From Candidatus Symbiopectobacterium endolongispinus (GTDB taxonomy: Bacteria; Pseudomonadota; Gammaproteobacteria; Enterobacterales; Enterobacteriaceae), in assembly GCF_018777385.1 (NCBI RefSeq), contig NZ_JAFJYB010000001.1:248001-312000 (forward strand): 64,000 nucleotides of DNA, written 5' to 3'. This document shows positions 11,569-21,360 of this stretch, one piece after another (position 1 is the stretch's first letter; every line of letters begins with the position of its first letter). The notes under the pieces were generated by a model. The model was not told the DNA's origin and did not search any database. It worked only from the letters and a program-made list of their open reading frames with translations. The translations under genes and the position numbers were made by a program.

Positions 11569-12528
11569 ATGAGTCTGAATTTTCTTGATTTTGAGCAGCC
11601 GATTGCAGAGTTGGAAGCGAAAATTGACTCGCTGACCTCAGTCAGCCGTCAAGATGAAAAATTGGATATTAATCTGGACGAAGAGATCCAGCGACTGCGG
11701 GAAAAAAGCGTTGAACTGACGCGCAAGATTTTTGCCGATCTGGGTGCCTGGCAGATTGCACAATTGGCTCGTCACCCGCAGCGTCCCTACACGCTGGACT
11801 ATGTCAGCCATATTTTCACCGACTTTGATGAGTTGGCGGGCGATCGCGCCTATGCTGATGACAAAGCGATTGTGGGCGGCATCGCGCGTTTGGATGGGCG
11901 TCCGGTAATGATCATTGGTCACCAGAAAGGGCGCGAAACCAAAGAGAAAATTCGCCGCAATTTCGGTATGCCTGCGCCTGAAGGCTACCGTAAAGCGCTG
12001 CGCCTGATGGAGATGGCAGAGCGTTTTAACCTGCCGATCATCACCTTTATCGACACGCCGGGCGCGTACCCGGGCGTTGGTGCCGAAGAGCGCGGCCAGT
12101 CGGAAGCCATTGCGCGCAACCTGCGTGAGATGTCCGGCCTGAGCGTACCGATTATCTGTACGGTGATTGGAGAGGGTGGTTCCGGTGGTGCATTGGCGAT
12201 TGGTGTGGGTGACAAGGTCAACATGCTGCAATACAGCACCTATTCTGTGATTTCACCAGAAGGCTGTGCCTCTATCCTGTGGAAAAGCGCCGATAAAGCG
12301 CCGCTGGCGGCGGAAGCGATGGGGATCATCGCCCCGCGTCTAAAAGAGCTGAATCTGATTGATGCCATCATTCCTGAACCGCTCGGTTCTGCGCACCGTG
12401 ATGTGGAAACCATGGCGGCGTCGCTGAAAGCACAACTGCTGTCAGACTTGCGTGAGCTGGATGAATTGGATAAAGACGCGCTGCTTGATCGCCGTTACCA
12501 CCGTTTGATGAACTACGGTTACTGCTGA
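11569..12528 (+). CDS. accA: Acetyl-CoA carboxylase carboxyltransferase subunit alpha
   Basis: With AccD forms the carboxyltransferase that moves CO2 from carboxybiotin to acetyl-CoA, giving malonyl-CoA for fatty acid synthesis. 319 residues as in E. coli. Crotonase-like fold with [18 protein letters not shown] and the [15 protein letters not shown] oxyanion motif. It follows dnaE at 12 bp and is closed by a terminator. The ldcC gene that follows accA in E. coli is absent here. Confidence 0.98.
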   Translation: MSLNFLDFEQPIAELEAKIDSLTSVSRQDEKLDINLDEEIQRLREKSVELTRKIFADLGAWQIAQLARHPQRPYTLDYVSHIFTDFDELAGDRAYADDKAIVGGIARLDGRPVMIIGHQKGRETKEKIRRNFGMPAPEGYRKALRLMEMAERFNLPIITFIDTPGAYPGVGAEERGQSEAIARNLREMSGLSVPIICTVIGEGGSGGALAIGVGDKVNMLQYSTYSVISPEGCASILWKSADKAPLAAEAMGIIAPRLKELNLIDAIIPEPLGSAHRDVETMAASLKAQLLSDLRELDELDKDALLDRRYHRLMNYGYC

Positions 12529-12551
12529 TCTCAGACCTATCGCGCTGAATA

Positions 12552-12583
12552 AAGTCCGCTTTCCGCAAGGAGGCGGACTTTTT
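12552..12583 (+). terminator. Rho-independent terminator after accA
   Basis: AAGTCCGC (12552-12559) pairs with GCGGACTT (12573-12580), followed by a run of five T (12579-12583). It closes the rnhB-dnaE-accA transcript. Confidence 0.85.
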
Positions 12584-12633
12584 GCTATTATGCGGCTATT
12601 TCCATTATCACCTTGCCACAACAAGGAGTACGC

Positions 12634-13023
12634 ATGCTGGCGTTAACGGCGATTCACCATATTGCTATTATTGCCTCTGACTACCGGCGCAGTAAGGCAT
12701 TTTATTGCGATGTCCTTGGGTTTGAGCTGTTGGCGGAAACCTATCGGGCAGAGCGCGACTCATGGAAAGGCGATCTGGCGTTAAAGGGGCGGTACGTTAT
12801 CGAATTGTTCTCGTTTCCCTCGCCACAGCCACGACCTACTCAGCCTGAATCCTGTGGCCTGCGCCATCTTGCTTTTGCGGTAGCTGACATTGACAAGGCG
12901 TGCGACGCACTGCAACGTGCAGGTGTTGCCTGTGAACCGGTGCGAGTGGATGAATTTACCCAGCGTCGCTTCACTTTCTTACGCGATCCAGATGGATTAC
13001 CGTTGGAGCTTTATGAGCAGTGA
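12634..13023 (+). CDS. yaeR: VOC-family (glyoxalase I-like) metalloprotein YaeR
   Basis: Vicinal-oxygen-chelate protein of 129 residues, equal in length to E. coli YaeR; the exact substrate is not known. Two beta-alpha-beta-beta-beta repeats are seen: residues 1-60, starting IHHIAIIASDYRRSKAFYCD, and 70-129, starting GLRHLAFAVADIDKA. Metal-type His and Glu residues lie at IHHIAI, YVIELF, LRHLAF and LPLELYEQ. The start at 12634 is preceded by AAGGAG. It overlaps tilS by 11 bases, as in related genomes. Confidence 0.92.
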   Translation: MLALTAIHHIAIIASDYRRSKAFYCDVLGFELLAETYRAERDSWKGDLALKGRYVIELFSFPSPQPRPTQPESCGLRHLAFAVADIDKACDALQRAGVACEPVRVDEFTQRRFTFLRDPDGLPLELYEQ

Positions 13024-14341
13024 GCGAACCGACGTGGCTACGCTACTGGAAAACGTAGCGGTGCAACTCTCTGGCTGTCAGCGTGTGCTGGTGGCTTATA
13101 GCGGCGGGCTGGATTCCAGCGTGTTGCTGCATATGCTGTATCAATTGATGCAGCAGCGCTCGGATATTGTTGTGCGTGCCGCCTATGTGCACCATGGGTT
13201 AAGTACTCACGCTGAGCGTTGGGCGCAGCACTGCATGCATACCTGCCAGCAATGGGATATTCCCTGTTCGGTGCTGCCTGTCACGGTGGATGCGCGTGAG
13301 CGTGGTGTTGAAGCGGCAGCACGCGAAGCGCGTTACCAGGCATTACGCCAACATCTGTTACCTGAAGAGGTGCTGCTTACCGCACAGCATCTCGACGATC
13401 AGAGTGAAACGTTCCTGTTAGCGCTAAAGCGTGGCAGCGGGCCAGCCGGGCTTTCAGCGATGGGGGCTACGGGGCAGTTGGGTGCTAATCGCTTGCTACG
13501 TCCATTGCTGGGCGTAGCGCGAGCGCAACTTGAAGATTATGCCCATCATTATCGACTCACGTGGGTGGAAGACGAGAGCAATTGCGACGCGCGTTACGAT
13601 CGCAACTTTCTCCGTTTGCAGATATTACCGCAACTAAAACAGCGCTGGCCGTCATTTTCAGAAGCAGTGGCGCGCAGCGCGCGACTGTGTGCCGAGCAGG
13701 AACAACTGTTGGATGAATTGCTGGCGCCATTGCTTCAGTCGGCCTGTGACGCGAAAGGTGCGTTGGCGATTGATGCTTTGCTCCCCCAGAGCGAACCGCA
13801 CCGTTTTGCGCTGTTGCGGCGTTGGCTGAGAGTGCACGAGGTGGCGATGCCTTCACGCGAACAATTGCTGCATCTGTGGCAGGATGTGGCTCTGAGCCGC
13901 CAGGATGCAGAACCGTTGTTACAATTGGGAACCGTACAGATTCGACGCTTTCGTCAGCGTTTATACTGTGTTGCCGAGTGTGTAAACGTCGTCGACCTGG
14001 TGTTACCCTGGCAACTTGAGCAGGGCAAACTAATGCTTCCGCACCGGTTGGGTTATCTGTCCTTGGACGAACAAGGTATGCGTATCCGACGCCCGCGTCC
14101 TGATGAGCAAGTGAGCGTTGGCTTTGGCCTGAAAGGGAAACTGCATATTGTTGGGCGCAGTGGCGGACGATCTGCGAAAAAACTGTGGCAGGAATATGCG
14201 ATTCCTCCCTGGATGCGTGAACAAATTCCTATTATGTATTACAACGAATACCCTATCGCAGCCGTTGGCGTTTTTGTGATGCGGGAAGGAGAGGCTCATG
14301 ATGATACTGCGGCGTGGCAGGTGGCGTGGAGTATGGCGTAG
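13013..14341 (+). CDS. tilS: tRNA(Ile)-lysidine synthetase TilS
   Basis: Essential enzyme that puts lysidine on C34 of the minor tRNA-Ile(CAU), switching it from AUG to AUA reading. The start at 13013 (MSSERTDVATLLENVAVQLS) lies inside the end of yaeR; the reading frame is open further upstream, but that part is a shadow of yaeR. The N-terminal PP-loop ATPase motif is LVAYSGGLDSSVLLH, and a conserved DDQSETFLLALKRGSGPAGL segment follows. The C-terminal domain ends in a TilS_C fold (SGGRSAKKLWQEYAIPPWMR). 442 residues, intact. Confidence 0.96.
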   Translation: MSSERTDVATLLENVAVQLSGCQRVLVAYSGGLDSSVLLHMLYQLMQQRSDIVVRAAYVHHGLSTHAERWAQHCMHTCQQWDIPCSVLPVTVDARERGVEAAAREARYQALRQHLLPEEVLLTAQHLDDQSETFLLALKRGSGPAGLSAMGATGQLGANRLLRPLLGVARAQLEDYAHHYRLTWVEDESNCDARYDRNFLRLQILPQLKQRWPSFSEAVARSARLCAEQEQLLDELLAPLLQSACDAKGALAIDALLPQSEPHRFALLRRWLRVHEVAMPSREQLLHLWQDVALSRQDAEPLLQLGTVQIRRFRQRLYCVAECVNVVDLVLPWQLEQGKLMLPHRLGYLSLDEQGMRIRRPRPDEQVSVGFGLKGKLHIVGRSGGRSAKKLWQEYAIPPWMREQIPIMYYNEYPIAAVGVFVMREGEAHDDTAAWQVAWSMA

Positions 14342-14367
14342 CGCTGATAATAGAATATATCAGCGCT
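14340..14367. terminator. Perfect 10-bp hairpin after tilS
   Basis: AGCGCTGATA at 14340-14349 pairs with TATCAGCGCT at 14358-14367 across an 8-base loop. No T-run follows on the plus strand. It lies between convergent tilS and the orphan gene, so it may be a transcript-end structure for either. Confidence 0.5.
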
Positions 14368-14473
14368 AATCGAGTAACGCCAAGAATGTAATATGGCAGC
14401 TAAAATGGTTATCTAAACAACTTTATGCGCCGTAAGCGTTTTCTAATATATCTGGATATAGCCCATTATGCCG

Positions 14474-15379
14474 TTATTGTATTATTGTTAACAATTTCTG
14501 TATTTCTGGTATTTTTAATAACTGCTGTATGTCTGGCGGGAATAATCTATCTTTAGCCTCTTTGTCCTGTAAAGAGGTGTTATTATCTCTCAGCAGAACT
14601 GGTCTATTTACTGCCTCATCTGTTGCATGAGGGAAATTAAGTTTATTCAAGTAATTATGTAATGCAGATAACGCCTCTGTAAATTCTCGCTCTTGAAGTT
14701 TTGTTAATTTGTATTCTCCTTTTTTTATCCTTTCGTAAATAGCTAAAGAACCACTAACACAAGAAACCAAAGCACTAATTCTACATAAAACCGTTAACAC
14801 TGTAGCGCCTGTGACGAGCATTACCGGGAAGACCAGAGGGAGTGCAAATAACGCTACAGATAGCAATATGGATGCGACAGAAAGGATCACTGTTGTGTTA
14901 AATAACATTGAATCATTACTCTCCTTTGATCTTTTATTATAGATTAACTTGTTTCCGCCATGTGGTTCATATAACTTATTAACAATGCCCTTTACTTTGG
15001 TTATTTCAACATCTAATTCAAGTTGGAGTGCTTTTAATGAGGTCTCTTTTTCATGCAATACGGAGGCTTTATCTAAAATTGCGATGATTGTTTTTAGGTT
15101 TTCCTGTAGGATTTTAATATCATTAGACAATTTTTTGTCATGTGCAAAAAAAGATGAGCAGTCGGTATTGGCAACCGTTTGTAGATGTGAAAAGAAAATA
15201 TCCCATTTGTCGTTAGTAAATTCTTTATGAGTGTTACTGATGTGTTGTACTATTTCAGCCCACTTTTTCGGATTGGGATTTATCTGGGAGGCTGTAGACC
15301 AGTTTCCGATAGTCGTAATCGCATTGCCACATGAGTAGTCATTCTGACTCACTACATAGTTTGTTTCCACGTTACACAT
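14474..15379 (-). CDS. Orphan AT-rich two-TM coiled-coil protein, possible secreted effector
   Basis: Not recognised. The 301-residue product has a hydrophilic, Asn/Thr/Ser-rich first 60 residues without a Sec signal, then a stretch rich in Lys, Glu and Leu that looks like a coiled coil (about 75-135). A hydrophobic double segment follows at about 157-215 (ILSVASILLSVALFALPLVF and the following VLTVLCRISALVSCVSG), then a charged C-terminal 85 residues. The layout resembles T3SS translocators or membrane-inserting effectors, but no family motif is visible. Base composition is clearly more AT-rich than its neighbours and it sits in a slot (tilS-rof) empty in E. coli, so horizontal gain is likely. 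The reading frame is intact. Function as an effector is speculation. Confidence 0.6.
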   Translation of the reverse strand: MCNVETNYVVSQNDYSCGNAITTIGNWSTASQINPNPKKWAEIVQHISNTHKEFTNDKWDIFFSHLQTVANTDCSSFFAHDKKLSNDIKILQENLKTIIAILDKASVLHEKETSLKALQLELDVEITKVKGIVNKLYEPHGGNKLIYNKRSKESNDSMLFNTTVILSVASILLSVALFALPLVFPVMLVTGATVLTVLCRISALVSCVSGSLAIYERIKKGEYKLTKLQEREFTEALSALHNYLNKLNFPHATDEAVNRPVLLRDNNTSLQDKEAKDRLFPPDIQQLLKIPEIQKLLTIIQ

Positions 15380-15520
15380 ACCCGAACGCCCAAAAAAACG
15401 GTTACTAATGTTTGCTTATAAAGCTTCGTCTAGTATGTGTTTATTGTCACTCGGGTTTTTATCGGGGATTGGGTTTCTATCTTATCAACTACGGCAAGTA
15501 TCGAATTTTTTGTCCTAATG

Positions 15521-15547
15521 CAAAACGGACAACCTGGGTTGTCCGTT
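15521..15547 (-). terminator. Rho-independent terminator of yaeP-rof
   Basis: Perfect 11-bp arms, 15524-15534 (AACGGACAACC) and 15537-15547, with a 2-base loop. Read on the minus strand the stem is followed by TTTTG. It lies 37 bp past the rof stop. Confidence 0.8.
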
Positions 15548-15583
15548 GACTAAGTGTTTATCACGTGTTGGTTGCGTGACCAA

Positions 15584-15844
15584 TCAGGATTCACTCACCA
15601 CCACTTTGCCGATACCTGGATTACTGAAGCTCACGATATGATCCAGACGCAACTCTCGCAGTGCGCCATTTTCTTCCACCACCAGATATTCCACTTGCTT
15701 GCGCGAGACAATATCCTTGGCCTTGCCTGTAAGGGTTTCACCGCTGCGCAACTCTAGCGTCAGAGTCAGATGTTGCTGGCACGTAGCCTCAAGGCTATCG
15801 TAATCATCACAATTGATGGGTTGATATTCGTTACTCATTGACAT
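15584..15844 (-). CDS. rof: Rho-binding antiterminator Rof (YaeO)
   Basis: Small protein that binds the RNA-binding face of Rho and inhibits Rho-dependent termination. 86 residues with an Sm-like beta fold. The start [13 protein letters not shown] and the middle [15 protein letters not shown] match the E. coli protein closely, as does the end GKVVVSES. Its start overlaps the 3' end of yaeP by 14 bases, so the two are co-translated. Confidence 0.95.
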   Translation of the reverse strand: MSMSNEYQPINCDDYDSLEATCQQHLTLTLELRSGETLTGKAKDIVSRKQVEYLVVEENGALRELRLDHIVSFSNPGIGKVVVSES

Positions 15845-16031
15845 AATCGCTCACCAATAAGTTAGCTGCGGCGAAGGCCGCCTGTTCCCTGACGGTGGAC
15901 GGCAAGTCGCCATTGGCTGCGATCCCATCCAGAGTTTGCAAAACACAACCTAATGCATCGGGTATGTAGCCCAGATTGCCGCTGGCGATCTCCGCGTATA
16001 AACGACGAACCAATTCAGAATGTTGCTGCAC
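15831..16031 (-). CDS. yaeP: YaeP family protein
   Basis: Conserved 66-residue protein of unknown function, found next to rof throughout Enterobacterales. Conserved core [16 protein letters not shown] and end [13 protein letters not shown]. Full length. Upstream of it lies a divergent, AT-rich 300-bp gap toward yaeQ. Confidence 0.93.
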   Translation of the reverse strand: MQQHSELVRRLYAEIASGNLGYIPDALGCVLQTLDGIAANGDLPSTVREQAAFAAANLLVSDYVNE

Positions 16032-16342
16032 AATATCCTCCCTTGGAAGCCCACCGCCGTAGGCTTTTGTGCCTGTTGTCGCCGCGATGGCCTCGTTTTT
16101 TGCTGATAAGGGGAGATAATCCCACGAAAATAAGTATTCGTTATCAAAATGACTATAGCATAGGCATCAGCAGGATATCAGCATTCCGGTGTTAAGCAAT
16201 GCTTCAGTTAGCGCACAATTTTAACCTTTTTACACAATATACTTGAAGCTGTGACCGGTCTGTTTTCTGAATTGTTATCGGTATGCTGTGCGTCTCACCG
16301 GTTCACAAGGTACACTGGTTGCAGACGGAGAAGAGGTATCGA

Positions 16343-16887
16343 ATGGCATTAAAAGCAACGATTTATAAAGCAGCAGTGAACATTGCGGATTTGGACCGCT
16401 CTTTTTTTACGATGCCAATTTGACCTTGGCGCAGCACCCCTCAGAAACTGAACAGCGTATGATGCTGCGACTGCTGGCGTGGATCTGTCATGCGGATGAA
16501 AATTTACGCTTCACCAAGGGGTTATGTGCTGATGACGAACCGGAAATTTGGTTGCGTGATGATACACTGGCGCTGAAGCTGTGGATTGAATTGGGGTTGC
16601 CAGATGAGCGTCGGCTTAAAAAAGCCTGCAACCAGTCTCCTAACGTTGTGCTCTATGTCTATGGTGAGCGAGCGGCCCATGTCTGGTGGCAATCGATAGA
16701 GCAAAAGTTGCGGCCGTATCGCAATCTTGCCGTCCGTTTTTTAGACGATCGCCAATTGCAGGCTTTGGCTGCAATGGCACAGCGCACGATGACGTTACAG
16801 GCAACCCTTCAGGATCGTTAGGTGTGGTTGTCTGATGATAAGAATAATCTGGAAATTACCTTTGCCGAGTGGCAACCGGCCCAATAA
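16343..16887 (+). pseudogene. yaeQ: Broken yaeQ (PD-(D/E)XK-like family)
   Basis: The starting peptide [20 protein letters not shown] matches YaeQ. At a T7 run (16412-16418) the frame is then lost to a stop; one extra T would restore it to the long downstream frame ([20 protein letters not shown]...). A second lesion is an in-frame TAG at 16819-16821, after which the family's C-terminal WLSDDKNNLEITFAEWQ continues to a TAA at 16885. YaeQ is an uncharacterised protein of about 181 residues with a nuclease-like fold. Both lesions make a working product unlikely. Confidence 0.9.
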
Positions 16888-16933
16888 TAGTCATGATCCT
16901 TGGTGACAGGAGAAGGTGGGGAGGAGAATAGCG

Positions 16934-17500
16934 TGAAAAAAATGGCGCTTGGCTTACTACTGGTTTTTGTGGCAGCAGGGTTGATGGATGTCATACGCCC
17001 AAACCAGTGCGTGAAGAAGCATTGCAGCCCATGGCGCAGAGTTATCGTGGTGTATTGCCTTGTGCAGATTGTGCCGGTATCGATACGTCATTATTCCTGG
17101 CTGAAAATGGCACGTTTATACTGCAACATCATTATCAAACCGATCGCCCCGGCAATCGCGTGTTTGCCACCTATGGCAGATTGTATCATCCAACACCTAT
17201 CGTCTGACGGCGACCAAAGCGCCGTTGCCTACTACCCCGATGGCAATGCGTGGTTTGTACCGCTATATGGCCGATGCGGTGGTGTTTGCTGATTGTTTTA
17301 CCGGTGTCACCTACCCGGTGGTAAATAATATCGTGATGGAAAAACGCTATTTACAGGTGCGTAAATCATCGGGAGACGCGGTGCTGCTTACCTTCAGCGC
17401 GCATTTTGCCGTTGTGCCTTCGATGAGAAGGGGGGAGGGAGGTAAAAAGCCTGGTCCCGAGCAGTGCGCCATTTCATATGAAAGCGCAAGACCATTGTAA
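16934..17500 (+). pseudogene. nlpE: Broken nlpE/cutF lipoprotein gene
   Basis: Remnant of the outer-membrane lipoprotein NlpE, the surface-sensing activator of the Cpx response. It is spread over three frames: a signal-peptide start (MKKMALGLLLVFVAAGLM, with the lipobox region scrambled), then QSYRGVLPCADCAGIDTSLF with the NlpE CxxC motif (from about 17030), then PTTPMAMRGLYRYMADAVVF (from 17225). About 20-30 codons between the last two look shortened. arfB, which stands between yaeQ and nlpE in E. coli, is missing: only 46 bp separate the two remnants. Confidence 0.85.
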
Positions 17501-17525
17501 CGAGTAACAATACCAAAGCGACCGG

Positions 17526-17557
17526 ACAAAAAGCGGCCTTCCTGAGAAAGGCCGCTT
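17526..17557 (-). terminator. Rho-independent terminator of mutS
   Basis: AAGCGGCCTT (17531-17540) pairs perfectly with AAGGCCGCTT (17548-17557). Read on the minus strand the stem is followed by a T5 run, 11 bp past the mutS stop codon. Confidence 0.88.
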
Positions 17558-17568
17558 GCCATGAAAAG

Positions 17569-20157
17569 TTACACCATCGCTTTCAGTTTATACAGCCATT
17601 CCAGCGCCTGACGCGGCGTTAACGTATCGGGATCCAGCGCTTCCAGCGCTTCCAGTGCTTCGACCGCCGGAGCGGTCTCTTCGCTGGTTAACAACGCCAG
17701 TTGCGCACCATCCACATGGCTGGCAGAGGCGTGATTGGAAAGTGATTCCAGCTCTTTAAGCTTTTGCCGCGCACGTTTAATCACCTCTTTGGGCACACCC
17801 GCCAGCGCTGCAACGGCGAGGCCGTAGCTCTTACTGGCGGCGCCCTCCTGAACGCTGCGCATAAACGCAATGGTGTCACCGTGCTCCAGAGCATCAAGAT
17901 GCACATTCGCAACGCCTTCCATTTTTTCTGGCAAATGGGTTAATTCAAAGTAATGGGTTGCAAACAATGTCATGGCCTTGATGCGCTGCGTCAGATTTTC
18001 AGCACAGGCCCAGGCCAGGGATAAACCATCATAGGTCGATGTGCCTCGCCCAATTTCATCCATCAATATCAGGCTGTTGGCGGTGGCATTGTGAAGAATG
18101 TTGGCCGTCTCCGTCATCTCCACCATGAACGTAGAACGCCCAGAGGCGAGATCGTCTGCGGCACCAATACGTGTGAATATGCGATCAACTGGCCCAATAG
18201 TGGCCTTATCAGCAGGTACAAAGCTGCCAATATGGGCCATCAGCACGATCAGCGCGGCCTGACGCATATAGGTACTCTTACCGCCCATGTTCGGGCCGGT
18301 AACGATCAGCATACGACGCTGCGGTGTGAGCGACAGCGGGTTGGCAATAAACGGCTCGCTCAACACCTGCTCCACCACCGGATGGCGTCCCCCTTCAATT
18401 TTTAACCCTGGCAGTTCACTCAGCGTCGGGCATAAATAATTCAGCGTATCTGCTCGTTCTGCCAGGTTGGTGAGAACATCAAGTTCTGCCAACGCGGCGG
18501 CACTTTGTTGCAATGCTTCAAGGTGCGGCAACAGTTGGTCAAATAAGTCGTCGTATAGGGCTTTTTCCAGCGCCAGCGCCTTGCCTTTGGACGTGAGCAC
18601 TTTATCTTCGTACTCTTTCAATTCAGGAATAATGTAGCGTTCGGCATTCTTCAGCGTTTGGCGGCGTACATAGTGAATCGGCACCAAATGGCTCTGTCCG
18701 CGGCTCACCTGGATGTAGTAACCGTGCACGCCGTTAAACCCGACTTTGAGGGTATCAAGTCTCAGTTTTTCGCGCTCACGTATCTCCAAACGATCGAGGT
18801 AATCGCTGGCACCGTCAGCCAGCGCACGCCATTCATCCAGTTCAGCGTTATAGCCGCTGGCGATCACACCACCATCGCGCACCAGCACCGGTGGCGCTTC
18901 CACCACGGCGCGTTCCAACAGTGCGCACAGCTCGTCAAACTGATGAACATGCTGAGAAAGCTGTTGGACATAGTCTTCGGTGCTTTCTGCCAGCAGCGCA
19001 TGGATGGCCGGATACTGGTGAAATGCATGGCGCATCCTCGCCAGATCGCGCGGTCTGGCGGTACGCAGCGCCAGACGAGCCAAAATACGCTCCAGGTCGC
19101 CAATCTGTCGCAATGGCGGCTGGAGTGCTTCCGCCAGTGGTTGCAACGCGCGAATGGTGCTCTGGCGTTGCGTTAGCGCTTGTCTGTCACGCGTGGGCAT
19201 ATGCAACCAGCGCTTAAGCATACGGCTGCCCATCGGAGTGACGGTGCAGTCCAGAATGGCTGCAAGCGTATTTTCGATGCCGCCTGCCAGATTCTGTGTC
19301 AGCTCCAGATTACGACGCGTGGCGGCATCCATAATGATGCCGTCTTGCTGGCGTTCCATGGTGATGCTGCGGATATGTGGCAGTGAGGTTCGCTGGGTAT
19401 CTTTGGCATACTGTAGCAGGCAGCCGGAGGCACGCAGCGCCAGTTTCGCCTGTTCAACCCCGAACCCTATCAGGTCGCGTGTGCCAAACTGCATATTGAG
19501 CTGCTGCCGCGCGGTTTCCAACTCAAATTCCCACAGCGGACGGCGGCGCAACCCATGGCGATGTTCGATCAAATGAGCGGCACCAAACGATTCCGGATAA
19601 AGCAACTCAGCAGGATTGGTGCGTTGCAGCTCTGCCGCCATGGTCTCTTCATCGGCCGGCTCCATAACGCGAAAACGCCCGGAGCTGATATCCAATGTAG
19701 CATAGCCAAAGCCACGCCCGTCCTGCCAAATGGCTGCTAAAAGATTGTCCTGTTTTTCCTGCAACAGTGCTTCGTCGCTGATCGTCCCTGGGGTGACGAT
19801 ACGTACCACTTTGCGTTCTACGGGGCCTTTGCTGGTCGCTGGATCGCCAATTTGTTCGCAGATGGCGACGGATTCGCCTTGCTGCACCAGTTTTGCCAGG
19901 TAGTTTTCAACTGCGTGGTGCGGAACGCCTGACATGGGGATGGGTTCACCGGCCGAAGCACCGCGTTTGGTAAGTGAAATATCCAATAGCTGTGACGCAC
20001 GTTTGGCATCATCGTAAAACAACTCATAAAAGTCGCCCATGCGGTAAAACAGCAGGATGTCGGGATGCTGCGCCTTTAGCCTGAAATACTGCTGCATCAT
20101 GGGCGTATGGTCGGTGAAATCCTTCTCGATAGGTTCATTCATCTCTGTCTTACTCAT
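17569..20157 (-). CDS. mutS: DNA mismatch repair protein MutS
   Basis: Recognises base mismatches and small loops and recruits MutL. 862 residues (E. coli 853), uninterrupted. The N-terminal mismatch-binding domain has the wedge Phe in the [11 protein letters not shown] motif. Connector, clamp and lever domains follow. The C-terminal ATPase has Walker [14 protein letters not shown], Walker [17 protein letters not shown] and [12 protein letters not shown]. In many enterobacteria mutS lies near rpoS, not next to the rof/nlpE cluster, so the gene context is rearranged. Integrity matters because so many frameshifts in this window sit on mononucleotide tracts. Confidence 0.97.
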   Translation of the reverse strand: MSKTEMNEPIEKDFTDHTPMMQQYFRLKAQHPDILLFYRMGDFYELFYDDAKRASQLLDISLTKRGASAGEPIPMSGVPHHAVENYLAKLVQQGESVAICEQIGDPATSKGPVERKVVRIVTPGTISDEALLQEKQDNLLAAIWQDGRGFGYATLDISSGRFRVMEPADEETMAAELQRTNPAELLYPESFGAAHLIEHRHGLRRRPLWEFELETARQQLNMQFGTRDLIGFGVEQAKLALRASGCLLQYAKDTQRTSLPHIRSITMERQQDGIIMDAATRRNLELTQNLAGGIENTLAAILDCTVTPMGSRMLKRWLHMPTRDRQALTQRQSTIRALQPLAEALQPPLRQIGDLERILARLALRTARPRDLARMRHAFHQYPAIHALLAESTEDYVQQLSQHVHQFDELCALLERAVVEAPPVLVRDGGVIASGYNAELDEWRALADGASDYLDRLEIREREKLRLDTLKVGFNGVHGYYIQVSRGQSHLVPIHYVRRQTLKNAERYIIPELKEYEDKVLTSKGKALALEKALYDDLFDQLLPHLEALQQSAAALAELDVLTNLAERADTLNYLCPTLSELPGLKIEGGRHPVVEQVLSEPFIANPLSLTPQRRMLIVTGPNMGGKSTYMRQAALIVLMAHIGSFVPADKATIGPVDRIFTRIGAADDLASGRSTFMVEMTETANILHNATANSLILMDEIGRGTSTYDGLSLAWACAENLTQRIKAMTLFATHYFELTHLPEKMEGVANVHLDALEHGDTIAFMRSVQEGAASKSYGLAVAALAGVPKEVIKRARQKLKELESLSNHASASHVDGAQLALLTSEETAPAVEALEALEALDPDTLTPRQALEWLYKLKAMV

Positions 20158-20811
20158 TTTTAGCTATTGGGGATTCAATGGACAAGTCACTTATGCTGCA
20201 AGCATTTGCTTAAACCAAAATAGCCTGCCAGCAACATTTCTACACCATGGTACGGTATATCTTACCACTTTCCCCCGCAGGGATTCACCCACAGAGGTTC
20301 GCTATCCGGAACGTTATCAAAGCAGTAGTGGAAAATGTATCTTATTCTGATACCAGCCTCTTAATGCGCGAAGCGTATCGTAAATTTAGGTGGATGATTT
20401 GCAAACGATAGGCATGGATACCGATCGGTATGATGATAATGCGACGAATACCCATGATGACTACGATGCCATTTTTTCCTTTGTGTCAGGTAAAAATTGT
20501 TGGATTTGCTACTGCTAAAGTATTGTCAATTTGTTCCGTTATTAAATGTGTTTATAACATTTTTGTAGTGTCTATTTTGGTGCAACTCTGTAAATTAATA
20601 TGGAAAATTCTTAGTTAATGGTGGAGTTTTCTTATTTTAAATCATTCCTTGAAATTTGGTTTGTTTTAGATCGTTGATTTGTAACTTTTTATATATATCT
20701 ATTTTGTGCGTGTGTTTTGTTCTTAGGAAAATTAATCTTTTGTCGGTTGATGTAAAAGATAAAAAACTATTGATATATTTTTCTGTTTGCATAAAATGCC
20801 TACTAATTGTT
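20158..20811. other. AT-rich gap between mutS and ecpR
   Basis: About 650 bp with stop codons in all frames at short intervals. An open stretch in the ecpR frame begins at 20656, but its hydrophobic, Cys-rich sequence is not like any EcpR start. It must hold the mutS promoter (minus) and an ecpR promoter (plus); no convincing sigma-70 box or repeat was picked out. Confidence 0.6.
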
Positions 20812-21360
20812 ATGCGTTGGCGAAATTATAGAGAGGTAGCAAGTAGGATAATTCGGAAAATGAACGATGAAAGTAACTATTACCTCAGCATCGGATTGGT
20901 TGATGTTGTTGCGAATAGTAAATACAACTACATGGGCGGCGGGTTTGTCTTTGTTGACTTCTCATTGGCGAACATAAAAATTTTCACCAATGCTCGTTGG
21001 CTGGATTACCCTACGCGTTCCGGGTTGCGCTTGATCCTTGTTTCTGACAAATTAATGGAGCCTCTGGCTGCCTACTGGAAGGTGCGGGATGACAGAATTT
21101 TTTCAGTGTTGTACACCAGTGATGGTTATGAAAATATCTTGAAGTCTATAGATAAAATCTATTTAAGAAAGATGAATGCGACGAGAGTACGGGGGCGAAT
21201 GACAGAAAAGGAAGTGTCTGTCTTATTCCTGGTGCTTGACGGGTGTTCTTTAAAAGAAATCGCTGGAGAACTGCAAATAGGCAGTAAAAGGCTATATAAC
21301 ATAAAATACTCAATTGAAAGAAAGTTGGGTGTTAGGTTATTTCATGCTTTTCAATTTTAA
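20812..21360 (+). CDS. ecpR: LuxR-type regulator EcpR (MatA)
   Basis: Transcription factor that activates the E. coli common pilus operon and represses flagellar genes in E. coli. The C-terminal helix-turn-helix is visible at about residues 115-180 (RMTEKEVSVLFLVLDGCSLKEI followed by KRLYNIKYSIERKLG). The N-terminal domain has the YxxIGLxDVV...FVFVDFS pattern seen in EcpR. The start is uncertain: ATG 20812 gives 182 residues and ATG 20860 gives 166. The only ribosome-site-like AGGA lies upstream of 20860, while the family length of about 196 favours the longer form. The frame is intact. Confidence 0.8.
   Translation: MRWRNYREVASRIIRKMNDESNYYLSIGLVDVVANSKYNYMGGGFVFVDFSLANIKIFTNARWLDYPTRSGLRLILVSDKLMEPLAAYWKVRDDRIFSVLYTSDGYENILKSIDKIYLRKMNATRVRGRMTEKEVSVLFLVLDGCSLKEIAGELQIGSKRLYNIKYSIERKLGVRLFHAFQF

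Noticed and set aside
11638-12231. 197-codon minus-strand frame inside accA, and similar long antisense frames inside lpxA (5576-6187) and dhaM (62784-63416)
   Set aside because: Each mirrors a well-identified plus-strand gene and has the His/Arg/Gln-rich make-up typical of antisense frames of GC-rich codons.
18658-19176. 172-codon plus-strand frame inside mutS
   Set aside because: Antisense to an intact, conserved mutS; no start signal.
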